Assembly (NCBI GenBank): GCA_018398765.1
Contig: JAHBMJ010004705.1
Location: forward strand, 186,001-250,000
Source: Chromera velia
Taxonomy: Eukaryota > Sar > Chromeraceae
Direction of reading: 5' to 3'
Length of the DNA stretch: 64,000 nucleotides
Position numbers and translations under genes: made by a program
The notes under the pieces: generated by a model
What the model saw: only the letters and a program-made list of their open reading frames with translations
The model's database searches: none
What the model was told of the DNA's origin: nothing
Shown: one piece after another, positions 47,800-58,186 of the stretch
Layout: each line of letters starts with the position of its first letter
Position numbering within the stretch: the first letter of the stretch is position 1

Positions 47800-48707
47800 T
47801 GTATAGGACAATTGGAGGCCTTGTAGCCAGGCTGGTTGCAAGTGTAGCAACGGGGGGGACCGTTGTTGAAACCGTTGTTGCCTCCATACTGTTAGTAGTG
47901 GCCTCCTCTTCCTCTCATGCCTCCGTGTCCCCCTCTGAAGTGGCTATTGAAGCCACTTCGACCGTACGCGTAGACGGGTAGACGGTAGACGGGGTAATAG
48001 CCGAAGCCACTCCTACCGCGACCGCGCCCCCGGTCGGTGAATCCCCCACGGCCACGGCCGCGGCCTCTCAGAGCCGCGATCTGAGCAGCTTGCTGATCGA
48101 GCCGTTTCCGCAACTCGGCCAGTTCGTCTCTCTCGTCTCTCTGTTGCACCCCCGTGGGGCCGTCCATCCGGAAGGGATGTTGCTTGGCATGAAGGTACCC
48201 GACTCTCCTCTTCAATTGGTCCCAATCGGTGTAGATCTGTTCTATCTCCAGCTCTTCTCTCAGCTCGGGATAAAGCGCGTTGATAAAGGAACTGATTCTG
48301 TCGTTTCTTCTTCTGTTTGGATTTGCCTGGATGTAGACGTCGACGAAGCGTTCAACAAATTTGTCATAGTCATCTCCGAGGTTCAGCCGCACGTCAGCCA
48401 TCCCGTAGACGGCGTGCGCCTGTGTCACACCGGTGCTTCCATGCGCTTCCAGGAACAAGGTATCAACCTCGTCTGAAGTTGTGGCGGAAGCGGAGTTTTC
48501 ATTCCACCACAGGATAAGGTCAGGATCTTCAAAGTGACCTACCAGCAACAGTTTCTTCTCATTTACATTTAGGTTTCCCGCATCTGCCTTTGCCTTAAAG
48601 GTGGTATACCAGACCTGTCCGTTTGTTTTTCCTGGGATAAAGACCGTAGTCACTCGCTTGACCTTCCCAATCTGCTCGAGCTTGTCAAATCTGACTGCAT
48701 CCCCCAT
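47772..48707 (-). pseudogene. gag: Retrotransposon gag with zinc knuckle
   Basis: First good ATG at 48707 (MGDAVRFDKLEQ); the frame is also open upstream to the LTR. The capsid-like part has WYTTFKAKADAG, FVERFVDVYIQANPN and the helix DELAELRKRLDQQAAQIAAL, then an RG-rich region. A TAA at 47892-47894 interrupts the frame after GGHY; beyond it comes the knuckle CYTCNQPGYKASNC, with Tyr at the His position of CX2CX4HX4C. The end is TAG 47772-47774 unless ribosomes slip. Confidence 0.85.
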
Positions 48708-48954
48708 GTCTGCTTGCTGCTGTTGTGGCTCAGAATCTGGATCAGATAGGACTGAGTCTGATTCGCTGGAGGAATCTCGGATACTGCGAGTGGGCGAGAA
48801 CAGAGAGCCAACAGACAGAACAGAACTGAAGTCGAGAGATTCTGCCCAAGGATGCACAGAGGGGATCGATGGTGGAGAACTCTCCCCCGCCTCTGACAGC
48901 CTGTACCCCGACCCGCTCCTTGTGGGAATTTTGTCTTCCCCGGTCGCACCCGAA

Positions 48955-48967
48955 GCTCTGCTGACCA
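48955..48967 (-). promoter_or_regulatory. Primer binding site
   Basis: One base inside the 5' LTR the minus strand reads TGGTCAGCAGAGC, starting with the TGG expected to pair with tRNA CCA. The tRNA was not identified. Confidence 0.65.
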
Positions 48968-48968
48968 A

Positions 48969-49224
48969 TGTTCTAATTTAAGCTCTCTAGAACTTAGGAA
49001 TCAAATCACCCACAAGTTCTACATACAGAAAATCTATCAGACACACAAGAGCCTTCCCTATCGATCAGGAAAGACTCGGTCCTTCTAACAGGCTCAATCA
49101 ATCTGTATTGCAAAGGCTGAGATACAGACGTACATGCCTTTGTATTACAGTATGTATTTAATGCTATTAATTCTCTGTATTACTCTAAGGACCAAATCAA
49201 GCCTAGGTCCAAAGGTCCGTAACA
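48969..49224 (-). repeat. 5' LTR (256 bp)
   Basis: Partner of 43051-43306. Followed by the TTGGG target duplicate at 49225-49229. Confidence 0.95.
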
Positions 49225-49229
49225 TTGGG

Positions 49230-50170
49230 GATCATTTTAGGTCCAAATTATGTCTAATTATCTTTATAAATCTTATTTTACGAATTTTACTTTTGATTAT
49301 GATTCATCCTGAGTTGTACCGTTACTTGTATGCACAATTGTACACACTAGTGCATACATAGTTACCATTTGCGCCCAACTAAACGACACGTAAAAATTTT
49401 TCTATAAGAAGGCCCCTAACGGCTCCTACATGCACTCTGAACGTTAATTTTTTAATTTTACTTGAGTTGTATGATTCAATCTGCTCATTATAGCTTACTG
49501 TAATATACTGCAATTAAGTGTATAACAATTGTTAAGTGATCGCTTAGTGAGTTCCCCATCTCTCTAATTAAATCCTCTAATTAAGCATTTTGAAAAAAGA
49601 GGGGCGTGTGGCCGATCTGGGCCGATCGACTTAATCATAAAAAAGCATCCCGGCATGCAGTATTGCACCATCCACGATCGACGTTTCGAAGGGATATAAG
49701 CACTTTTGTCTGTGCCCCCCTTTCAACGCCGGACCTGACAACGGGAGAAAACGGAGTAACCACCATGACAACGTCGGCGCGCACTGCGCGCCGCCGCGCC
49801 CATGCACTGTCGTGTCGATCATGCAACTACAATTAAACGCGACGTCGCGTATCCTGCTGACTTTTCCCATCTTTTCCCTTCGAGCTGATTTCGAGATGTT
49901 TTGAGAATCCGACCGCGTTGTATAAGTCACTGAGCCAGTCACCCATAGTCACCCCAGACTTGGCATGAAGTACCACCTGAGAGGTTTCCAAAAAAAACCG
50001 TCAGGGTTGTTTTCGGATGCTGTCTCCAGACAGGAGAAGTGCTTTCAAGAGTTGAAGGAGAGAAAACTGCGGGCTATCCTTCCAAGTGAAGATATCTGTC
50101 TTCAGTTCGATCGCATTTCATGACTTAGAGATCCCTCGTCTCCTTCTTAAATCTGCCCTTTATTGATCGC
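49230..50170. other. AT-rich flank and possible first exon of the next gene
   Basis: AT-rich to about 49600. A frame from ATG 49964 (MKYHLRGFQKKP, then CFQELKERKLRAIL) has coding-like composition and may be the first exon of the gene that follows, but its donor is unclear. Confidence 0.35.
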
Positions 50171-51216
50171 AGGCCTTTGTGTGCAGATCGAGGCTCTACA
50201 GCTCCTCCGGAAGGAAGAGCCTGACTTGATCAGGTTGGTGTTGCATTTCTCGATTCGTCCCTTAAAACTTTCGTGAGTTCCAGACTCATACCGGCCCTCC
50301 TTACATCACTTTATTCACTGCATTGTGATTGCTCTAAATATCCATGATTTTATCCTAGGAAGCGTTATTCTGCATGGAGCCTTTCTGAGTTATGTCGATC
50401 GATGCTTTTGATAGATCCAACCAGCTTTTCAAGAGACCTTGGAGGTCTCGTATATATAGATCTCCGTCTCCTTTCTGTGTTGACGTGTTCGCAACTGTTT
50501 GCGACCTGCCTGAGTGACAGTATTTATATCTGGAACTATTTGCGTTTTTTGAAGTGCAGGCAGAGATGGCAAAGGGGATATACAGACCGAGCCGCATGCA
50601 AGCCAAACAACAGTGGTCAGCCCTTCAAGAATATGGGTTGCGTCTCGAAAGTCTGCCCGACTAATCGTCCTTTAAATTCGTGACTCCTCTGATCATGATT
50701 TTTGCTGGAGTGAAGTTATGAAGCGTGGCGCCTCTTCAATTAATGTCGTAGTTTCTTTTCTGTAAGGAGTCCGAGTGTATATATATGTGCCGAACTCTCT
50801 GGGGCTCCCAGATTTTGTCTCCTCACTTTGCTATACGTTACCACGTCTCATCATGCATTCACCATCCATTAATATTACCTGCATGCCTGTGTGTATCTGT
50901 GCAGGCGTACAAAGCAATGGAAAGGACTCCTGAGAGCATGCAGTGGATGCCCTTGAGGGATGTCCAGCGGAAGGAGGGCGGAAAACAGGCCGGGGAGAAC
51001 CCTTGGATGATGCGTGCATCAAAAATCGGTTAGCCAGAAAGAAAGCGTTAAAGTAGAGGGTAAGCTTGAACGGCGACCATATCATAATAGTCTCCTGGGA
51101 GCCGTCTCTTTCCTTCTGTTGCGTCAAAGAGAATTGATGCTGTCGATCGTCTCTTAAATATTGATTCAGAAATCTGCAAAGCGATGTGGTGGTGCTCATA
51201 GAATGAAGGGTCTTCG

Positions 51217-51290
<74 letters not shown>

Positions 51291-51386
51291 CCTCTCTCTG
51301 TCTCTCTCTCTCTCACACACATACATACATATTTTTTCTCTCTTTCACTTTCTCTTTCTCTTTCTCTCACTCTCTCTCCCTCTCTT

Positions 51387-51425
<39 letters not shown>

Positions 51426-51440
51426 TCTCTCTCTCTCTCT

Positions 51441-51493
<53 letters not shown>

Positions 51494-51505
51494 GCTCGCT
51501 TTCTC

Positions 51506-51548
<43 letters not shown>

Positions 51549-54500
51549 ATGTTGGCGTTCTTGTTGTGTACATTTCTTTCTGTAAACCTTCAATGGCATG
51601 CATGGTTTTCGACGTGCTGTTTTTCTTCCACATACTTCTCGATTGTCATCGCCCCCTTCATGCAGAAGGCACAGGGAAAGGATGAGGGCTGCTTCAAGGA
51701 AGAACAAAAGGAGGGGATTGTTGCTAAGAAGGAGAGAGGGGGGGGGAAGGGCGGGGGAACAATGTGGAGGTACAGCAGCATCAGCAGGAGTTGCAGTCAC
51801 AAGAAGGGCAGAAGGCGTACTGCGGAGGCGATACTGCTCTCTTCGGTGTACAACTCCAGGATGAAGGCAGTGAGAGGTCAGCTACATGCTTTGGTCGAGG
51901 GCCCGCCTCATGGTTCCTTCTATCACTTTCTCTGCTGTGTCAAAACTTATGTTTTCCCATCTTTCTGGTCTCAGTCGGATCGATCTTTGTTGTGCTCCTG
52001 AGTGCCCGTCTCCGGATCTTTTGAGAAAACTCCCGCCTGCCCCTGCTGCCTGCGTGTGCGCCTGCAGAGGTGACGGTGGTGTGTCCGTTGAGCCATCTGC
52101 TTGGTAAACCGTCTGTTGGCCTGAGGGGGAGGGTGTACTTTGTGTCTTTTCTACCTCTTGCGGTGGAAGGCGGCTTGTGCACTTGTGTGTTGTGCACGCA
52201 TGAATGGAGATGCATTTTCAGACGTGTGCGATCTTGCATGAATATGTGTTTCATTCGATGTCTTATCCATTCTTCTTGTCCTCGAACCTCCTTCAAGGTG
52301 CACGCTGCATGTTTGTTCACATGGTTCAACCTTCCTCTCAAGTGTTGCATGACGAGAATTTTCGCCTTTCCTTCCTTTTCTTCCATTTCTCCTGAAGCTT
52401 TCCGTCTGGCTTTCTGTCTCTTCACATGACCCCCTTCAACTGTTTGGTCACTGTCCCCAATGGTGCTTGCATACCCTTTTCCACTCCTCTTGACTGCTTG
52501 TTTTTTTTAGGTGGTTGAGGTGTTTCATCTTGCTCTTCCCCTCAGCGTACAACTCCAACTTAAAGGTATGCAGTCTGTATATCTGTCCTACCATCTTTAA
52601 GGTGTACTTCTATATGATTAGTCCGTTATGTCACAATCTGTCCGAAGGTCGTGACAAAGAATGCATCCTTTCTCCAGGCATGTGGATGAGTCTTTTGTTG
52701 CGGTCCTGCCTTAGCATTCTCTGGCTTCTCACATACATGAAAGCTGTGATTCCTCTTGTCTGGTTGTGGCTCTTTTTTTTCAGTTTTTCGCGCTGTTTTG
52801 TCATTATTTCTTTTGCATGATTTTTAACCATGTCCATACGCCTGTATAAGCGAGTTGTTTCTCACCATGAGTACTTCTCAATATAATCCACCTGCCTCCC
52901 TTACACCACGGTCCTTTTGAATGTGCTGGTGTTCATCTTCTATAGTTGCAGAGACAAACTTTGGACCACAGACTGACAGCAGATAAATAGTGAGAGTCGT
53001 TACTACCCCTGCACAAGAAGAGAAGTTCCGATCCCTCTCTCTTGTTGTGCGCATCTTGTCAGACAGGAGGATCTGTATGGTTGCGCTGTTGCTTGTTTGC
53101 TGATATGCATGTGTCTTTCCCATATGCACTCAGGTCCCCAACTTTTAGGGGTGGAATTCAATTCGGAAACGTGCGTACCAGGCAAGGTTGGTTGACATAG
53201 TCTGAGAGGCACCGAGAGCGACCACTGGCGAACGTGCGTGCGTAAACGAGAGAGGCAGACAGACAGACAGACAGACAGACAGATAGACGAAGATTGATTA
53301 ATCTTTCACTTGCATTTTCTACATCATTTCTCTCAATTCATTCACTGATGTTCCTCTCCTGCTTAAAGATTCTGGTGCATGACGGAATGTCTGTCCTTCC
53401 GGTTGCATCGGCCTGCAAGGTTTTGGTGTCTTCATTGACAAAGAGACAGGTCGGACTTCCCAAAACGTGTCCTTCACCTTCAAAATAGATGAAGGTCAGT
53501 CATCCAGGCAGGCAGACAGTACACATCAGGGATTAGCTTGATCAGGCTGTCAACGTACGTATCAGTTGTCAGTGAGCCCGATGGATATAGACAACGATGG
53601 CGCGTTAGAGTCATAGTCATAGACTGTCACAGTTATCTATAGCATGGCAAGACTGAGTCCGATAGGTGACTCCCACTGGCACACTAGTCAATTCATAGAA
53701 GCTTCACATGATTGGATTCACTGTTGTCTCAATGTGGGTTTTATCTGCTCTTTCAGTGATTCTCCCTATATGTTGTCTTTTTGTTTGCATTGTTGAACCT
53801 CAGCCGCTGACGAGCATTTTTACCTTTCGTTCCTTTTCTCCCATTTCCCCCTTCATGTATATACCTATAGCTTGACGCATCGCTCAAAGAGAGCGACCCC
53901 CTACACCGGAGTCGTCACCCTAAGGTTTGGACTCCCTCAATATAAATTGGACTTCAAGTGCAAGTCTATCAATGCTCGCCCGCTACAGGCAAAGAAGATG
54001 CCGTGTGCCAGTTCTTGGGGACTCACCCCCTCTTTGTTTCTCTGCGAGACTGCTCGGAACAAGGCGCGGAAGTCAGTGGGTGGCCAGATCTTTTTGATGG
54101 TTGTCTCATCTTGAATTGTGCAGTATCCAACGGCTGAAACCATACTTATTAAAAGTTGCTCATTCTACATACTTGCATATGCTGATGCGTGCATACATTG
54201 CTGACTGTGCACCTGCATCACTAAAGCACGTTTGTCCACCTCTTCTTTTTTCCCCTCCGGAGGGGCTTGGTTCCTCCACCTTAATTGTCTTGCTTTCTTC
54301 ACAATTGTTCATTTAACCGCTACATACCTTCCTCCCTCTCTACCCCACTGCATGAGATGCGAGGGAATGTCCAGCTGGAGCTGACTGCCTCCCCTTGTTG
54401 CCCCCTTCCCGCGCGCGTCTGTATGCATGTATGGATGGATATTCCTCTATGTATTCATGTATTTCTTCGTGTATGTGTGTACGTGGGTGTGTGGATGATG

Positions 54501-55041
54501 TGTCACGCTTTTCTGTGTGTGAAGCAGGAGCCGCTCATTGGAGAGGGGGACGTGAGTCTACTAGAATGTTTCGCGTCAAGGACAGTGAGGCAAAAGAAGA
54601 TTAGCATCCCTCTCGATCCCCCCTACATGCCCAGCAATGGAGAGGCCGCTCGTCAGCCAGTTTGTTTCTTTGTCTCTCTCTCTCTCTGTCTCTCTATCTG
54701 TGTATATATATATAGTGTGTATATATATATATATATACATACATATCTATCTGTTTATCTCTCTCTCTCTGTGTGTGTGTGTGTGTGTGTCCATTTTCGT
54801 CTTTTGGTCATCGTGCGGCATTGTGCAGCCTAGGGACGTTCTGTTCAGACCTTGACCTCCTCTCTGTCGATTCAGCAGAAGGAGACGGCCGCCGTTGTTA
54901 GCACGTCGAGTCTTAAATTGGATCAGTCCTCTAACAGTGTTCCTTTCTCGGCAGCATCAAAGTCTCCAGTGGCAAGTAAGTACATACGTATATCTGTGTG
55001 TATGCTCTCTCTCTCTCTCTCTTTCTCTCTCTTTTTCTATA

Positions 55042-55072
<31 letters not shown>

Positions 55073-55897
55073 CCCTCTCCCCCCATCTCCATCTTTGTCT
55101 TACATTCATCATGCGGTGTAGGGACTGACTGTCCTTTTGTTGCAAAGGCATCTTTCTTGCCATTCCTTACATTCTATGAAATCCATTACGACCGATCGAT
55201 CAATGCTTCACTTCGATGGCTTCCCGCGGATCCCTTTCTTTCGTGTTGGTGCAAGAAAAAGAAGACATACCAAATAAGAAAGGGAAAATCCACAAAAGAC
55301 CTCTTCCGGCAATCAAAGTACTCATCATATCAAAAAAGCAAACACGAAAAGCAGAAAAAAGTCACATACAAATGATAACACCTGCATCTGTCTGATTTTG
55401 CCTCTCTTTTCTCATGCAGAGCCTCTCGAGATCATGGCACGGGTCCGTGCTCATCTCAAGACTCTCACGAGCCCTCAGAGTACAGCCAGCAACTTTGCGA
55501 AAGACTTTCTAAATCAGCAGAGAATGCTGGAGGAGGCGAGGCTCGACGAGCTGGACAGAAGGAACTCCAAGTTTGGGAAGGCAGTCACGGCACTGAAGAG
55601 AGAGTCAGTCAGTGATCGAGGTAGTCATGTGAAGACTTATATGGGTGCTGAGCCTCGACCAAATTGTCATCCGTCCAAGGCACTGCGCCACCACACTGTG
55701 TGTCCTCCAGCTCTGCTCTGTTCTCTTTTGCGCTGGCCTGTTAGAAACAGCTTCCTTCTGTATGGAGGGGAGAAAGTGCTTTGGTCCTATTCTCAATGCG
55801 TTTCCTTCGTCTTTGCAGGCAGGAGCGAAAAACACAGCGATACGACAGACTGTACGGGGCCGAGTCCGAGTCGGACGAGGCTGCCCGTAAAAAGTAG
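50171..55897 (+). CDS. Unrecognised multi-exon gene, 3' end secure
   Basis: The last three exons fit in phase: 54876-54975 (QKETAAVVST, SNSVPFSAAS), 55420-55603 (PLEIMARVRAHLKTLTSPQ, then LDELDRRNSKFGKAVTALK) and 55819-55897 (RYDRLYGAESESDEAARKK, stop TAG). Upstream candidate exons with good borders are near 50188-50234 (EALQLLRKEEPDLIR), 50560-50620 (AEMAKGIYRPSRMQAK), 50905-51029 (AYKAMERTPESMQWMPL) and about 51668-51870 (Gln-rich). A short GAG-CCG exon near 54530 is possible. The protein is Lys/Glu/Arg-rich with a basic C-terminus, as in nuclear or RNA-processing proteins, but I recognise no family. Several middle exons remain open to question. Confidence 0.45.
51217..51545. repeat. Long CT microsatellite
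   Basis: About 330 bp of CT repeats with TTTCTC variants and one CA/CATA interruption, intronic. Confidence 0.97.
54692..54790. repeat. TA/CT/GT microsatellite cluster
   Basis: Alternating TA, ATAC, CT and GT runs in an intron; a related TA cluster lies at 55035-55072. Confidence 0.9.
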
Positions 55898-57290
55898 AAA
55901 GATCGCGAAGACGCGCCTGGAAAGATCATGAGGCTGCCTCAGGCAAAGGGCGTCATTCCGGGGGGAGGGGACTTTCGTGAGAGATGGATGGAGAGAGGAG
56001 AGCGGTAGGCGGCCGGCAACCTAAGAAGCCGCTGAGGAGACATATATAAAGAATCTACGCCGATCCGTTTGCGTAGTGCACGTTCGCAGTGTGGGCCGGT
56101 ATGTGTGACTATGCTTGAATATGCTTTGTGCAGTTGGGTGGGTGATTGGTTGGTTGGTATAAAGGAGAAGAGCAATTACAAGAAAGCACTTGAAGGAAGA
56201 AAAAAAAGAAGGTGGTCTTTGAATTCCTGAAAGTCTCTTTTGACTCGCTGGCTGGTGGTTTGGTCGGTAACCGTTTGTTTCCATGTTTGTTTGGGTATAA
56301 GAGCATCTTTCCTGCCATTCCTTACGTTCCATGAAATCCATTACGACCGATCGATCAATGCTTCACTTCGACGGCTTCCTGCGGATCCCTTTCTTTCGTC
56401 TTAGTGCAAGAAAAAGAAGACATACCAAATAAGAAAGGGAAAATCCATAAAAGACCCCTTCCGGCAATCAAAGTACTCATCATATCAAAAAGGCAAACAC
56501 GGAAAGCAGAGAAAGTCACACACAAATGATAATACCTGTGTGTGTCTGATTCTGCCTCTCTTTTCTCATATAGAGTCTCTCTGGATGATGACACGGGCCC
56601 GTGCATATGTCAAGACATGCATTTCCTCTCTGACCTTCCGTTCTGCCTTCTTCTTCTCTTTTCTCTCAGAGGTGGAACAACACCCGTCACGAAAAGAAAC
56701 ATCATGCCGGTGACCGATGACGAGTTCATCGTGGTAAGTGAACAATCGAGCGAGTCGGAGACCAAGTTCTTACCAGCCCTAAAAGCACAGCCGAGAACTT
56801 CGCAACCGACTTTCCAAATCATAAGAGAATGCTGGAGGAGGCGATGCTAGAGGCTATGGATAGAAGGAACTCCAAGTTCGAAAAGGCGGTCACGGCTTTG
56901 AAGAGAGAGTCAGTCAGTGATCGAGGTAGTCATGTGAAGACTTATGTGGGTGCTGAGCCTCGATCAAATTGTCATCCATCCAAGGCGCTGCGCCACCACA
57001 CTGTGTCTCTTCCTGCACTGCTCTGCTTTCTTTTGTATTGGCCTGTTAGAAACAGCTTCCTTCTGTGCGGAGGGGAGAAAGTGCTTTGGTCCCATTCTAA
57101 ATGCGTTACCTTGTCCATCATAGAATGTCCTAATCCTCCCCTCCGTTTTCTTCTCTCTTCTTCGTCATCTTATTTTCTTAACTCGTCTTTGCAGGCAAGA
57201 GCAGAATACTGAATGATACGATAGACTCTACGGAGCCGAGTCTGACGAGGCCACCCGGAAGAAAGAAAAGAAACCCCTAGAAAGATCATG
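55147..57290 (+). repeat. Tandem duplication of the 3' exons
   Basis: Copy A (about 55147-55930) and copy B (about 56305-57290) are closely similar, from GCATCTTTC(T/C)TGCCATTCC through the intron, the exon ending ALKRE and the last exon. Copy B contains extra sequence. Confidence 0.88.
56575..57230 (+). pseudogene. Broken second copy of the 3' exons
   Basis: Copy B keeps the block RRNSKFEKAVTALKRE and its GTCAGT donor (56904). Its last exon (after 57194) reads EQEQNTE and then TGA, instead of the 26-codon end of copy A. The start of its first exon lacks the PLEIMARV frame. It also carries a 70-bp insert of pyrimidine-rich DNA before the acceptor. Probably a decayed duplicate, or an alternative 3' end if transcribed through. 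Confidence 0.6.
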
Positions 57291-57330
57291 AGGCTGCTTA
57301 AGGCCAAGAACGTCATTCCGGGGCGGATAT

Positions 57331-57400
57331 GTCACGCTTTTCTGTATATGAAGCAGGAGCCACTCAGAGAGGGAGACGTAGGTCCACTGGAATGTTTATC
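57331..57400 (+). repeat. Displaced copy of the 54498-54570 segment
   Basis: ATGTCACGCTTTTCTGTATATG and the following GAAGCAGGAGCC block match 54498-54570 with few changes, so the duplicated unit begins upstream of copy A. Confidence 0.75.
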
Positions 57401-58186
57401 AGCTAGAGCTTAGGAGACTATTTTGCACTAAATTTTGCACCTTACAACCATGATTTTTGCGGTTGTGATATTAAAATTTAAAAATAAAATCTAGAATTAA
57501 ATGTGCATAATGTTTTAAATTAAAACTTTTATAAATTCTATCATCATCATTAATTCTAATTTATATAGGATAGGATTGACTTGACCGGCAGCTATCATAT
57601 ACCACTGGCACTGCCAGTGGTGATTCACATTGGCGAACTTAGATGGTAGTCAGAATCTGCTAGGAACTGTATTATGAACATAAATAATTACTGGCAGGAT
57701 TAGTGCCTTTAATACAATACGTACTGTCACCGGTTTGTTTTTTAGAGGTCGCCGCTGCAAAGTTCAGTGCAAAACGCAATTACTGCCAATTAGTAAAAGT
57801 AATTAACAACAATTAATTAATTTCAAATTAATATTATCATTTAATTTTATAACATCATGAATTGATTACTAGGCAATTGACTTGACCGGTAGCTATTATA
57901 TATCACTGGCAGTGCCAGTGGCGATTCAGATTGGCAAACTTAGATGGCAGTCAGAATCTGCTAGGAACTGTATTATGAACATTTATAATTGCTGGCTTGT
58001 AGTGGCTTCAGTAGGGAGAGGGAATAATGGTTAAAGCGTGAGAGTTCACTCAGTGGGGCCACAATTTAATCTATAACTCATAATGATATGGGGGTAAATC
58101 CTACGTTCAGCAATACAATCATTTCGAGCCATGAAAATGAACGGGCCAGTGTATGCAATTTTGCACCGGCTAGACCAGAAATTCAC
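57401..58186. repeat. AT-rich DNA with a 130-bp direct repeat and palindrome
   Basis: The segment TTGACTTGACCGGCAGCTAT to TTATGAACAT occurs at about 57574-57695 and 57883-57998. Each copy contains an imperfect palindrome around CCACTGGCACTGCCAGTGG. No protein is encoded. It may be two termini of a short mobile element about 430 bp long, or a tandem pair. Confidence 0.7.

Larger units (their letters stand above)
43046..49229 (-). mobile_element. Ty3/gypsy LTR retrotransposon with target-site duplication
   Basis: The element at 43051-49224 (6174 bp) is bounded by two 256-bp LTRs that begin TGTTCT and end TAACA. The bases TTGGG at 43046-43050 and 49225-49229 are a 5-bp target-site duplication. 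Read on the minus strand the order is LTR, primer site, gag with zinc knuckle, frameshift, protease, reverse transcriptase, RNase H, integrase, tail, LTR. RT before integrase is the Ty3/gypsy order. The LTRs differ at 9 of 256 positions, so the insertion is fairly recent, yet the coding region has eight in-frame stops and one frameshifting deletion. This copy is not autonomous. Confidence 0.95.

Noticed and set aside
43512-48707. Whole-genome UAR-to-Gln code inferred from the element
   Set aside because: Host gene models end naturally at TAG (M16, TSNAXIP1-like, gene ending 55897), so nuclear reassignment is not supported; only element-specific recoding or mutation remains.
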